Positions 53,097-61,287 of a stretch of DNA of 64,000 nt are shown piece by piece. A model generated the notes under the pieces. That model did no database searches and was not told where the DNA came from. It saw only the letters and a list, made by a program, of their open reading frames with translations. Positions within the stretch are counted from its first letter, which is position 1. Every line of letters starts with the position of its first letter. This DNA comes from Bacterioplanoides sp965219715. Its GTDB lineage: Bacteria > Pseudomonadota > Gammaproteobacteria > Pseudomonadales > Oceanobacteraceae. The stretch is from the NCBI RefSeq assembly GCF_965219715.1, contig NZ_OZ244785.1, positions 1,860,001 through 1,924,000 of the forward strand, given 5' to 3'. The translations under genes and the position numbers were made by a program.

Positions 53097-53205
53097 GATG
53101 CCAAGGGGTATTTATCGACTGCGGCTATGGAAACACGGCCTTTCCCTGAACTCAACGTCACAGATGTTTCAGTTACATTTTATTACAGGAAGCTCAGCAG
53201 CAATA

Positions 53206-53230
53206 AAAAAGGGAGCCAGGCTCCCTTTTT
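53206..53230. terminator. terminator downstream of the FecA-like receptor
   Basis: AAAAAGGGAGCC / GGCTCCCTTTTT with a single-base loop forms a strong hairpin with T-runs in both directions. It ends the minus-strand TonB receptor gene. Confidence 0.85.
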
Positions 53231-53270
53231 CAGCTTCTGTCAGCCACTCACAGGCTGATACCCACAGGCA

Positions 53271-55508
53271 TCAGAACTTAAATTTCGCGCCAACATTCAC
53301 CGAACGTGGTTTACCTGGACGGAAGCCGTATGGCTTAGCCGATACCACGTACTCTTCGTCCAGCAGGTTATCCACCGTGCTGTAAACCTGCAACGCTTCG
53401 GTCAGCTGGTAGTTAGCGGATAAATCGAACACAGTGAAGGCATCGATCTTATCTTCTTCCGGAATTTCACCTTTACCTGGTACGTTACGCATTTCGCTTT
53501 GGTACAGCGCCGACAGATTCACCCGCCAATCACCACGCTGAATACCGGTCTGAATATTCAGGCGATGCTCAGGCAGATAACCAATTTCAAAGCCTTTCTC
53601 AATCTTCAGGTTGGCTTCACCAAAAGCACTGGTGCCATCGGTAAATTCTTCACCAAATTCACCTTTGCTGTAGGTATAGGTCATAGAAACAGGCACCATA
53701 TAGCTGGCCAGCTCAAGCTCATTGCTCCAGCTCGCTTCAACACCATAAACCTGAGCGTTACCGGCATTCGCCTGGTTGCCAATGTTGTTATTGTTACAAG
53801 AGCCCTGGGAGAAACTACAGGTACCGCTGAACTGGGTGTAATCATTTAAGAAGGCAATCACTTCCGCCTGACCCATACCGGAGTAACGACCACCAATCTC
53901 ATAGTTGGTGCTTTCTTCCGGCTTCACATCACCCGAACCACCCGGTGTTGCTGCGGTAAAACCACGATACACACCCGCCAGTACACCCAGCTCTTCGGTC
54001 AGCTGAGAATACACGCCAATACCCGGCAGGGTTACCGACTGATCCATTTCCTGCTTGTTCTGCTTAACACGGGTATCTGTGCGGAAATTCGTTTTGCTGG
54101 ACGTGATGTTTTCATGACGCACACCAATGGTGACAGTGGTGTTATCAATCTCGATGTCGTCTTTAATATGCAGCGCCCAGGCTTTGGCTTCGCCTTCGTT
54201 CAGCGTGGTGGTGGTGAAGGTACCTGCCACTGCACGTAACTCACCCTGAGCCGTCATATCGTAGTTTTGTTCTGTGTGGTCACGCTCAATGCTATCGAAG
54301 TGGTAACGCAAACCCAGTTCCAGGTTGTGGATTAACCCTGCCTGCTTAAACACAGTGTTAAAGCGCGACTGGATACCCTGAGAGACATAAGAACGATCAT
54401 TACTGCCGATCAGCAGCTGGTCACTGGAGTTAGTCGATGCCTGCTGACCGGTAATAACGTTGTAGTAATCCTGCTTGGCTTGTGGGTTCTGCAGTACTTC
54501 CTGCAGTGTGGTGCCGTCACCAAACTTATTCACTTTAAACCAGTCGCGTTTGAAATTATGACGATAAACGTCGGTGGAAACGGTAGAGTCGCTCGGCAGG
54601 GTTAACAGGTGATTTAAATGGATGGTGCTGTGATCCGTTTCCATCTTATCCAGGCTGCTGGCACGGTAACGACGATTCGGGTTTTTATCGAAGTCGGCAC
54701 GGCTCAGGCCCAGGTAGGTTTCATCGGATACTTCATCGGCGTAACCCAGCTTCAGCTGGAAACGATGGCTGTAGTTACCCAGAATTTCCCAGCTGAATTT
54801 GGTGTTGATGTCGTTACGCACAAATCCGGTGTCGCCGCCGCCATCCAGATCTTTAAAACCGTCGGCGCTGACGCGTAAACCTTCAACCAGGTAACCGAGG
54901 CCATCAGTTTCACCACCGTACCAGGCTTCATAGCGCTGGAAGTTATCGCTGCCGTATTGTACGTCCAGCTCACCGGAACGGCTGAAAGGAATCGGACGGC
55001 TTACCAGGTTCACCGCACCACCCACGGTCGCCGGACCATATTGGATAGTCGACGGACCTTTAAAGACTTCCACCGCACTCATGCGCGATACATTCGGGAA
55101 GTAGTAAGCAGCTGGCGCAGAATATGGCGCCGGACCAGCCAGCACGCCATCTTCCATCAATGTAATCTTTTTACTGCGCTCCGGAGACGTGCCACGCAGG
55201 CCGATATTTGGACGCAAACCGTAACCGTCTTCTTCCTGCAGGTTAACGCCCGGTACGGCATTCAGAATACGGTTGATATCGGTGTATTCGAACTGTTCCA
55301 GTGCCACATCATCAATTAACGTTGCCGATCCTGGCTGCGTACGTACCAGCTCTTCACCGCCAGTAATATAGACATTATCAAGTTCAACATGATCTTCGGC
55401 GAACGCCACAGAAGACGTTCCGGCCAGAGCAATGGCAAGTGCCAATGGCTTAACACCAGAACGACGGGAATCAGAAACAGCAGAAGGGTTCAGCAACAGT
55501 TTACGCAC
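53271..55508 (-). CDS. TonB-dependent receptor, FecA-like
   Basis: The protein has 745 residues, starting with GTG 55508 and GGAG 7 bases upstream. A signal peptide ends TSSVAFA. The plug domain has the FecA-like NAVPGVNLQEEDGYGLRPNI and GLRGTSPERSKKITLMEDGV, followed by a 22-strand barrel ending NVGAKFKF. FecA-type receptors import ferric chelates. Its neighbours (DUF1513, imelysin and DUF4856) are all linked with iron, supporting an iron substrate. A Fur-like AATGAGATTCAAT stretch lies upstream at about 55560-55576. Confidence 0.92.
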   Translation of the reverse strand: MRKLLLNPSAVSDSRRSGVKPLALAIALAGTSSVAFAEDHVELDNVYITGGEELVRTQPGSATLIDDVALEQFEYTDINRILNAVPGVNLQEEDGYGLRPNIGLRGTSPERSKKITLMEDGVLAGPAPYSAPAAYYFPNVSRMSAVEVFKGPSTIQYGPATVGGAVNLVSRPIPFSRSGELDVQYGSDNFQRYEAWYGGETDGLGYLVEGLRVSADGFKDLDGGGDTGFVRNDINTKFSWEILGNYSHRFQLKLGYADEVSDETYLGLSRADFDKNPNRRYRASSLDKMETDHSTIHLNHLLTLPSDSTVSTDVYRHNFKRDWFKVNKFGDGTTLQEVLQNPQAKQDYYNVITGQQASTNSSDQLLIGSNDRSYVSQGIQSRFNTVFKQAGLIHNLELGLRYHFDSIERDHTEQNYDMTAQGELRAVAGTFTTTTLNEGEAKAWALHIKDDIEIDNTTVTIGVRHENITSSKTNFRTDTRVKQNKQEMDQSVTLPGIGVYSQLTEELGVLAGVYRGFTAATPGGSGDVKPEESTNYEIGGRYSGMGQAEVIAFLNDYTQFSGTCSFSQGSCNNNNIGNQANAGNAQVYGVEASWSNELELASYMVPVSMTYTYSKGEFGEEFTDGTSAFGEANLKIEKGFEIGYLPEHRLNIQTGIQRGDWRVNLSALYQSEMRNVPGKGEIPEEDKIDAFTVFDLSANYQLTEALQVYSTVDNLLDEEYVVSAKPYGFRPGKPRSVNVGAKFKF

Positions 55509-55633
55509 GGCAGGCTCCGCAGGAACTACATAGAAAATTATCGACCCGGCATTTAACCATAAATGAGATTCAATATTAAAGGTGCAGGAGATGAGTTATC
55601 ATTCAGACTTTGATTTAACACCGTGTACTGGCT

Positions 55634-56548
55634 GTGTCTGAAATATCTGCTGGCCTGCCGCCTTTGCTGAGCGATTGGTGGCAATCACTGTCTTCTTTGC
55701 TGTTGGCACCGGAAAGCAGAACATTCTGGGGCTATTGGCTGTCTGCGGCTTTGATTGTTCTGTTATGGACAACAACCTCCTGGGCAAGCCGCAAGCATTA
55801 CCTGAAACCCTGGTTTACATTGTCTTATTGGTGGAACACATCGACCCGCCAGGAATATGCATTAATTGTATTAAATGCACTGCTGTTTTCTTTTTTAGGC
55901 CTGAGTAATGTTTTTCTGATTATTCAGATTGCGATTAACAGCAACGCTTTTTTCAGTTCAGTTTTCCCAGCGATAAATTTGAGTGACAACAGTCTGGTTG
56001 CAACCAATTCAGCTGTTTTAATATCTATTTACGCAGTTATTTTATTTTTAGTCGACGATGCCTCTCGCTATGGCCTGCACCGCTTGCTTCACAGCCGTTG
56101 GCTGTGGCGCATACACAGGGTGCATCACAGTGCTCAGGTGCTGACTCCCTTTACGTTATTACGCCTGCACCCACTGGAACAGTTACTGTATCAGCTGCGC
56201 CTGGTACTGGTTCATGGCGTATTAACCGGAGCTTACTTTTTTATAATTGGCAGCACTCCGGAACTCTGGCTGATCTTTGGCGTCAGTGGTTTTATCTGGT
56301 TATTTAATATGGCCGGCGCCAATTTGCGTCATTCCAATATTCCATTGAGATACGGCAAGCTGGAAGTGTTGCTCATCAGCCCGGCACAGCATCAGCTTCA
56401 TCATGGCGCTGGTGGTATTCACTATAACTATGGTTCGGTATTGGCAATCTGGGATTACCTGTTTAATAGTTGGCACAGCGGTAAGCATGACTTTGCTTTG
56501 CCCAATCGGAATATGCCACTGATTAAACAATTATTGCTGAAGCGCTGA
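55634..56548 (+). CDS. sterol desaturase / fatty acid hydroxylase-family membrane protein
   Basis: This 304-residue di-iron membrane protein starts with GTG 55634. About five TM segments surround the histidine motifs GLHRLLH (in RYGLHRLLHSRWLW), HRVHHSAQ and QHQLHHG, which define the family (hydroxylation or desaturation of lipids). It is divergent from the TonB receptor and ends 33 bases before DUF1513, so the two are probably cotranscribed. Substrate unknown. An iron-dependent enzyme next to iron-uptake genes could be regulated by iron. Confidence 0.87.
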   Translation: MSEISAGLPPLLSDWWQSLSSLLLAPESRTFWGYWLSAALIVLLWTTTSWASRKHYLKPWFTLSYWWNTSTRQEYALIVLNALLFSFLGLSNVFLIIQIAINSNAFFSSVFPAINLSDNSLVATNSAVLISIYAVILFLVDDASRYGLHRLLHSRWLWRIHRVHHSAQVLTPFTLLRLHPLEQLLYQLRLVLVHGVLTGAYFFIIGSTPELWLIFGVSGFIWLFNMAGANLRHSNIPLRYGKLEVLLISPAQHQLHHGAGGIHYNYGSVLAIWDYLFNSWHSGKHDFALPNRNMPLIKQLLLKR

Positions 56549-56582
56549 ACTAACTATTATTGCTGCAACACTGAGCTAACTA
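56531..56582 (+). repeat. 26-base imperfect tandem duplication at a gene junction
   Basis: Two consecutive 26-base units, 56531-56556 and 56557-56582, both begin TTATTGCTG and end CTAACTA and differ at four positions. The first unit spans the stop codon of the desaturase gene; the second reaches the start codon of DUF1513. It looks like a replication-slippage duplication that made most of the intergenic spacer. Confidence 0.75.
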
Positions 56583-57757
56583 TGCCAAACATCAATCGTC
56601 GCCAATTTATTCAAACCTCAGTGCTGGGGATGTCTGCTTCCGCGTCTTTGTACAGCGGTGTTTATTCTGCGAATAACACATCAGCAAAAAGCGACGTCGA
56701 TAACACAGTACAACGACTGCTGGTATCCGGTTACCGCGATCAGGCAACGCAGTCTCGTTATGGGGTATTGATCAGCGATACTCAGGGAAATGTTATCAGT
56801 GATATCACCGTTGCCGATCGGGTGCATATGGCCGATCTGTTTCCACACAACTCCCCTGCTGCGGTTTTGGTTAATTCGCGCAAACCCGATGCGCCGTTGA
56901 GAAAGTACAGTGCCTCCGGCGAATTATTGGCCGAATTAATGCCACCAGAGAACATGCATTATGAAGGGCACAGCGTTTTTTCCGCCGATGGCCGGTTTAT
57001 TTATTCCACCGCCAGCGATTACCAGCAACAAACCGGTTACGTTCTGGAAATTTTTGCCGCGGACCTGACGCTGAATCGTGTGATTGCAACGGGTGGCATT
57101 GGCCCCCATGAATTAATCATCGATACTGATCAGCTATATATTGCCAACACCGGCGTATTAACTCACCCGGACAGTGGCCGGGATCCGCTGAATATTAGCA
57201 CCATGAAATCGGAGCTGGTTCAGATTGATATTCCTTCCGGTGCAATTAAGCAGCGCTGGAGCAGTCCGATTCAGGCGCTCAGCGCGCGCCATCTGACCCA
57301 AATGCCAGATGGTTCTGTGTTAGTGGGTTGCCAGTATCAGAAACAGGATGATCGTCCTGCCACGGTAGCACTTGCCCGCCATGGCGAATCTGAATTGCAG
57401 TTATTGCAACCAGACAATGAACACTATTATTGGGATATGAAAGGCTACACCGCGAGCCTTCGAGCCTTTCCGGCATCGTCTGCTTACGCGGGCACAGCGT
57501 TAATTTCCAACCCCAGAGGCCACTTGTTAAGCCGCTGGCAACCGCAACAAGCGACACAGCCTGACACACACACTATGCAGTACAGCAAAGGCATTTCACT
57601 GGGCCAGGATGAAGGCTGGATTTCAGCGGGAGCCGGAGAGTTATGGCACTGGCAAGCAGCCAATCAACAGCTGACAAAAATTACCGCTACGATAAAACCG
57701 GACTTTTGGTGGGAGAATCATTTGCACAGCCGAATACTGCGGGTGTCTGGCAGTTAA
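56582..57757 (+). CDS. DUF1513 family exported protein
   Basis: This 391-residue protein has a Tat-like N-terminus (INRRQFIQTSVLGMSASASL), with a beta-propeller-like repeat pattern (GHSVFSADGRFIYSTASDY, GIGPHELIIDTDQLYIANTG, ARHLTQMPDGSVLVGCQY). DUF1513 proteins are found in imelysin iron clusters of Pseudomonas and relatives and are thought to be periplasmic; their exact role is not established. It ends in a bidirectional terminator shared with the convergent imelysin gene. Confidence 0.88.
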   Translation: MPNINRRQFIQTSVLGMSASASLYSGVYSANNTSAKSDVDNTVQRLLVSGYRDQATQSRYGVLISDTQGNVISDITVADRVHMADLFPHNSPAAVLVNSRKPDAPLRKYSASGELLAELMPPENMHYEGHSVFSADGRFIYSTASDYQQQTGYVLEIFAADLTLNRVIATGGIGPHELIIDTDQLYIANTGVLTHPDSGRDPLNISTMKSELVQIDIPSGAIKQRWSSPIQALSARHLTQMPDGSVLVGCQYQKQDDRPATVALARHGESELQLLQPDNEHYYWDMKGYTASLRAFPASSAYAGTALISNPRGHLLSRWQPQQATQPDTHTMQYSKGISLGQDEGWISAGAGELWHWQAANQQLTKITATIKPDFWWENHLHSRILRVSGS

Positions 57758-57793
57758 TCTTCATTCTCAAAAAGCCAATAACAAACAACCAAT

Positions 57794-57831
57794 AAAAAGG
57801 CCGGATTTAAAATATTAAATCCGGCCTTTTT
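57794..57831. terminator. bidirectional terminator
   Basis: The stem AAAAAGGCCGGATTTAA / TTAAATCCGGCCTTTTT has a 4-base loop and 17 perfect pairs, with T-runs on both strands. It serves the convergent DUF1513 and imelysin genes. Confidence 0.92.
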
Positions 57832-57859
57832 ATTTTTCAGAATTAGTCAGAGATTCTGA

Positions 57860-59023
57860 TTAATCACCATCAGCCGCAGCACCACCCGGAACACTCAGGC
57901 TTAATGCAATCGACATCGGATTTTTCAGATCCGCAGTAAACGGCTGAATTTTCTTCGGTAACGAACACAGCTTTTCAATATTGCTGTTAGCTGCGGTTGT
58001 AGTAGCGGTTACGTTCAGACACGCCGAAACATTTGAGCTTTTGTTGTTGCTGTTAGCGTCGGTTAATATCGCACGCCAGCCTTGTGAAAATTCGCTGTCT
58101 TGTGATGCATTTACTGCCAACTCTAAAGCAGCTTTCATCCGACTCGCTAACGCCGCCTGATTGGAGGCAATCAGTAATTCTTCAAAACCGACACTATCTT
58201 CACCGGTAAAGATTGCCAAACCACTTTCCAGGTTAGCAGCGACCGCAGCACGGTTAAGATCGGCGTATGCGTATTCCAGCTTATCTGCCGCAAACGAATC
58301 ATTCTGTCCTTCCGGCAAAATTTCTTTTTGCATTTTGGCTGATTTGGTATCAGTGTCGAGATAAAACAAAGCATTAAATACACTTTGCACTTCGGCTTGC
58401 TGATTCGAACTCTGGGCTGGATTATAAGCAGCGGATGCGGCGGTTAATGCTTCCGCCTCGGGCACCATACGCGCAGTCACTTTTTGTGCATAATCACAGC
58501 GGTTCGCACCGTTTGGGTTGTTATACAGAACGTATTCAACCGCTGTTAAACCACGCTTGCTTGGTGTTGGATTAAAAGCTCCACCATTGGCAACCAGAGC
58601 GATTTCATTATCAATTTGACCACCTTTACCAACGCTTAAAGGCCAGCTGTAGAAGTTATTACGGGCGCTTTCTGTCACCGGACCAAATTGCATCGGCTCT
58701 AGCGCCTGCCAGGCAGACGCAGCTGCAGTAAGACTTGTTTTAGCCAATGCCAGGGCAGCACCTTCACCCGCCTGGCCAATCGCACTACAAAACGCAGCGG
58801 TATTTTGATTCAGTGTTTTAGCTGCCGTTTCAAATGCCTGAATACGGCCAGCTTGTTGCGCCTTGGCCGTGACCAACAACGCAGAACAATTTGAAGCATT
58901 AGATGCTAATTCGGCACACAATCCATTGTTGCCACCTCCACTGGTTGATGATGAGGAGGAAGAACCACCACACGCGGTTAAAAGCGTTGCAGTCGCTAAC
59001 ACAGATAAAGCTTGAATTTTCAT
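57860..59023 (-). CDS. imelysin-family (peptidase M75) lipoprotein
   Basis: The start ATG 59023 is chosen because AAAGG lies about 10 bases upstream. The 387-residue protein has a lipobox LLTAC and a Ser/Gly-rich linker (GGSSSSSSTSGG). The helical imelysin fold is suggested by AWQALEPMQFGPV, RNNFYSWPL, KRGLTAVEYVLYN and ENLESGLAIF-like regions. The classical GxHxxE metal motif reads GLTAVE, so the His is missing, as in a number of imelysin-like proteins. The family is associated with iron uptake at the cell surface. It is downstream of the DUF4856 gene after a hairpin. Confidence 0.88.
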   Translation of the reverse strand: MKIQALSVLATATLLTACGGSSSSSSTSGGGNNGLCAELASNASNCSALLVTAKAQQAGRIQAFETAAKTLNQNTAAFCSAIGQAGEGAALALAKTSLTAAASAWQALEPMQFGPVTESARNNFYSWPLSVGKGGQIDNEIALVANGGAFNPTPSKRGLTAVEYVLYNNPNGANRCDYAQKVTARMVPEAEALTAASAAYNPAQSSNQQAEVQSVFNALFYLDTDTKSAKMQKEILPEGQNDSFAADKLEYAYADLNRAAVAANLESGLAIFTGEDSVGFEELLIASNQAALASRMKAALELAVNASQDSEFSQGWRAILTDANSNNKSSNVSACLNVTATTTAANSNIEKLCSLPKKIQPFTADLKNPMSIALSLSVPGGAAADGD

Positions 59024-59061
59024 CGGAAAAATACCTTTAAAATCCACCGAAATATAAACAC

Positions 59062-59092
59062 AAAAGGCTGCTTCTGTATCAGAAGCAGCCTT
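59062..59092 (-). terminator. hairpin between the DUF4856 and imelysin genes
   Basis: The 13-base perfect stem AAGGCTGCTTCTG / CAGAAGCAGCCTT has a 3-base loop. On the minus strand it is followed by TTTTGTG, a weak T-run, so it may be an attenuator reducing imelysin transcription relative to DUF4856. Confidence 0.7.
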
Positions 59093-59118
59093 AGGGTAAC
59101 ACCAGAACTAGTAGCAGA

Positions 59119-60531
59119 TTACCACTTAGTTACATCACCTTCGAACTTAAAGGTGGTTTTCAGTAATGTACGGGCATCTTCAAGCTGCTTACGGTAAGCC
59201 GCATCGTTGGTCAATTTAGGCGCTTGCTCCAGCAGAGTGTGCAGTTGCTTTAACTGAGCCAGAGTCATTGCAGAGGTTTTCTCTGGGTTAAATTGCAGTG
59301 CCAGTGCGAAACCTTTCATCTCACCCCAGTGCTTAGCCAGATCACCCAGGTCGTTACCATTAATCGCAGCCATATCTTCCAGAGTGGCGTTGATGTAGTG
59401 AATAACGTTAGCAGCAAAAATCTCTTCCCACTGCATAATGATGGTTTTTGCTACTGCCGCCAGCTCTGCATGGTAGCCTTCACCAGCAACAGGATCTGTA
59501 CCAAAGTTATCCTGGATAATCTGGCGACCTTTCAGGAAGTTATCCATGATGGTTTTGCTGTAGTCCGCACCTTCAATGCTATCGTCACGCTTGTTAGCGT
59601 ATTGTGCCATCGCAAAGGTGTACTCAGAGTCCAGATCAATAACCTTATTACCATTGGTATCGTTATCTTTCTGAGCTTTTAACTGGGCGTCGGTGTAGTT
59701 GTTGTAATCACGTGCAGCACCGAAGTAACCAAAGCCTTCGTCCCATTGGTGCTCCAGAGAAGTGTAAGGTTTAGTGCCGTCTTTATCGCCAGCAGAGTTG
59801 CCTTTCAGCAGGCCTTTAGAGTCTTTCAGGTAATCGTTCGATGCCTGGGAGAATGCAACAGCACCTAACAGGAATTTTTGCGTCAGCTGTTTGTAGTCCA
59901 GACCCGTCGCAGAAACATAATCAGAACCCGCGTGGTTTTGATCAGCGGCTTGCGCTGCTACCGCATCAAACCAGCTCTGAACCAGAGCGTTTGCTTTCTC
60001 GTTTTCTTCGCCAGCGATGGTCCAACCAACAAACTCACCACGGGCTAAATCATTGTCTTTACCAGCAATCTTGCCAATCAGGTTTTTGCCGCTGCTGATT
60101 TCGCTGTAATCAGCTTCTTCGAAAGTTGCACCAGCGGTTTTCTTAGATAAACCAACGGTAGTCACTTCTGCCGCCAGTGTGTAAGCGTTTTTGTTGGTTA
60201 AGTCAGCATTGCCTGAGTTAGCAGTACCACCGTTAGTACCACCTTCGTAAACCAGTGCCAGTTTTTGCTTAACAGCAGCATCTACAGCCAGACCACCCAG
60301 GTCAGTTGTCAGGTCGCTACCAATCAGTGTTTTTAATTCGTTAATCAGTGTATTACGTGCTACCTGACCAGAATAAGAAACGGACGATTCACCCGCAGTT
60401 ACTTTACTGTCGAAAGTATATGTCGCAGGAGCGTTAACAACTTTTTTGTCATCGTTTTTATTGTCGTCACTGCCACAAGCGGCCAGTAAAGCAGCGGATA
60501 CGGCAACTGCCAGAATCTTAGGTGTGTTCAT
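59119..60531 (-). CDS. DUF4856 lipoprotein, imelysin-linked iron-regulated family
   Basis: The start ATG 60531 is chosen because GAGAAAG lies about 3 bases upstream and the lipobox LLAAC then sits at residue 15-19; an ATG at 60543 is also open. The 470-residue protein is helical after an unstructured acidic linker. Blocks GKIAGKDNDLARGEFVGWTI, HQWDEGFGYFGAARDY and IMQWEEIFAANVIHYINA are typical of DUF4856, which co-occurs with imelysin and is thought to bind iron or haem at the cell surface. Function is not proven. A palindromic element lies about 40 bases upstream. Confidence 0.85.
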   Translation of the reverse strand: MNTPKILAVAVSAALLAACGSDDNKNDDKKVVNAPATYTFDSKVTAGESSVSYSGQVARNTLINELKTLIGSDLTTDLGGLAVDAAVKQKLALVYEGGTNGGTANSGNADLTNKNAYTLAAEVTTVGLSKKTAGATFEEADYSEISSGKNLIGKIAGKDNDLARGEFVGWTIAGEENEKANALVQSWFDAVAAQAADQNHAGSDYVSATGLDYKQLTQKFLLGAVAFSQASNDYLKDSKGLLKGNSAGDKDGTKPYTSLEHQWDEGFGYFGAARDYNNYTDAQLKAQKDNDTNGNKVIDLDSEYTFAMAQYANKRDDSIEGADYSKTIMDNFLKGRQIIQDNFGTDPVAGEGYHAELAAVAKTIIMQWEEIFAANVIHYINATLEDMAAINGNDLGDLAKHWGEMKGFALALQFNPEKTSAMTLAQLKQLHTLLEQAPKLTNDAAYRKQLEDARTLLKTTFKFEGDVTKW

Positions 60532-60566
60532 TAGCTTTCTCATTTATATGCGGGTTAATAATCATC

Positions 60567-60588
60567 GAGAATGCTAGCAAATCTCATT
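60567..60588 (-). promoter_or_regulatory. candidate Fur-like operator upstream of DUF4856
   Basis: GAGAATGCTAGCAAATCTC contains a perfect 8-base core palindrome TGCTAGCA with GAGA and TCTC arms outside it. It resembles the inverted-repeat form of Fur sites (GATAATGATAATCATTATC) only in part. It lies about 36-57 bases before the start codon, in promoter position, and iron control would fit the genes. Confidence 0.35.
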
Positions 60589-60842
60589 AACACTGCAACA
60601 AAAAACTAACTACAAATCAGAATTACTCCTATTTAAATAAAGAATAAATAGTTATTACCTCTTATTGATTAGTTATATGGAATAGCAAAGTGGTCATTTC
60701 GCGATAAAGGCCTGATTTTTTATGGTGTTTTATTCATTTAATATGCGTTTATTGAATACAAATAATATATATTTGCTTTTGATTATTTTAACTGTTTTTA
60801 CACTTATTAATTTAGAAAAACATTCCAACGAACGCTGAAAAC

Positions 60843-60875
60843 AAAAAAGCCGGTACAAATGTACCGGCTTTTTTT
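60843..60875. terminator. terminator downstream of grxD
   Basis: AAAAAAGCCGGTACA / TGTACCGGCTTTTTT with a 2-base loop is a 15-base perfect stem with T-runs on both strands, located 27 bases after the grxD stop. Confidence 0.92.
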
Positions 60876-60901
60876 GAAGTAATTATTTAGCAATTAAATA
60901 A

Positions 60902-61222
60902 TTATTCGGCAGGAGCAGCTTCAACCAGCATTGGTTTTAGTTCGCCCTTCTGGTGCATCTCAGTGATGATGTCACAACCACCAACCAGCTCGCCTTTTAC
61001 CCACAGCTGCGGGAAGGTTGGCCAGTTTGCGTATTTCGGCAGGTTGCTGCGGATTTCCGGATTGGATAACACATCAACGTATGCGAACTTCTGACCACAC
61101 TCCATTACAGCCTGTACAGTTTGTGCTGAGAAGCCACACTGAGGTTGGTTCGGTGAACCTTTCATGTACAGCAGGATGTCGTTGTTTTCGATCTGGTCTT
61201 TAATGACGTCCATAATTTCCAT
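60902..61222 (-). CDS. grxD: monothiol glutaredoxin Grx4
   Basis: This 106-residue CGFS-type glutaredoxin has the active site QCGFS (MKGSPNQPQCGFSAQT), the glutathione-binding WPTFPQLWVKGELVGGCDII and a normal length. Grx4 carries and delivers 2Fe-2S clusters with BolA/IbaG and links iron status to Fe-S assembly. The ATG 61222 is preceded by GAGAGA about 6 bases upstream. It lies 66 bases downstream of the oxoprolinase gene and may be cotranscribed with it. Confidence 0.95.
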   Translation of the reverse strand: MEIMDVIKDQIENNDILLYMKGSPNQPQCGFSAQTVQAVMECGQKFAYVDVLSNPEIRSNLPKYANWPTFPQLWVKGELVGGCDIITEMHQKGELKPMLVEAAPAE

Positions 61223-61287
61223 GGGGTCTCTCTCTTCAATATGAGTTAAATCTGGAAGGAATCCGGCGATTCTATCACAAGCTCAGA

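Larger units (their letters stand above)
60532..60901. other. 370-base AT-rich intergenic region
   Basis: This gap holds the upstream region of the DUF4856 gene (60567-60588 element), a strongly AT-rich stretch at about 60600-60830 with no clear reading frame, and the grxD terminator at 60843-60875. I see no gene. Confidence 0.6.

Noticed and set aside
60843..60875. GGTACA/TGTACC in the grxD terminator as part of the TRTACA regulon
   Set aside because: It is downstream of a gene, in a terminator stem, and not in promoter position.
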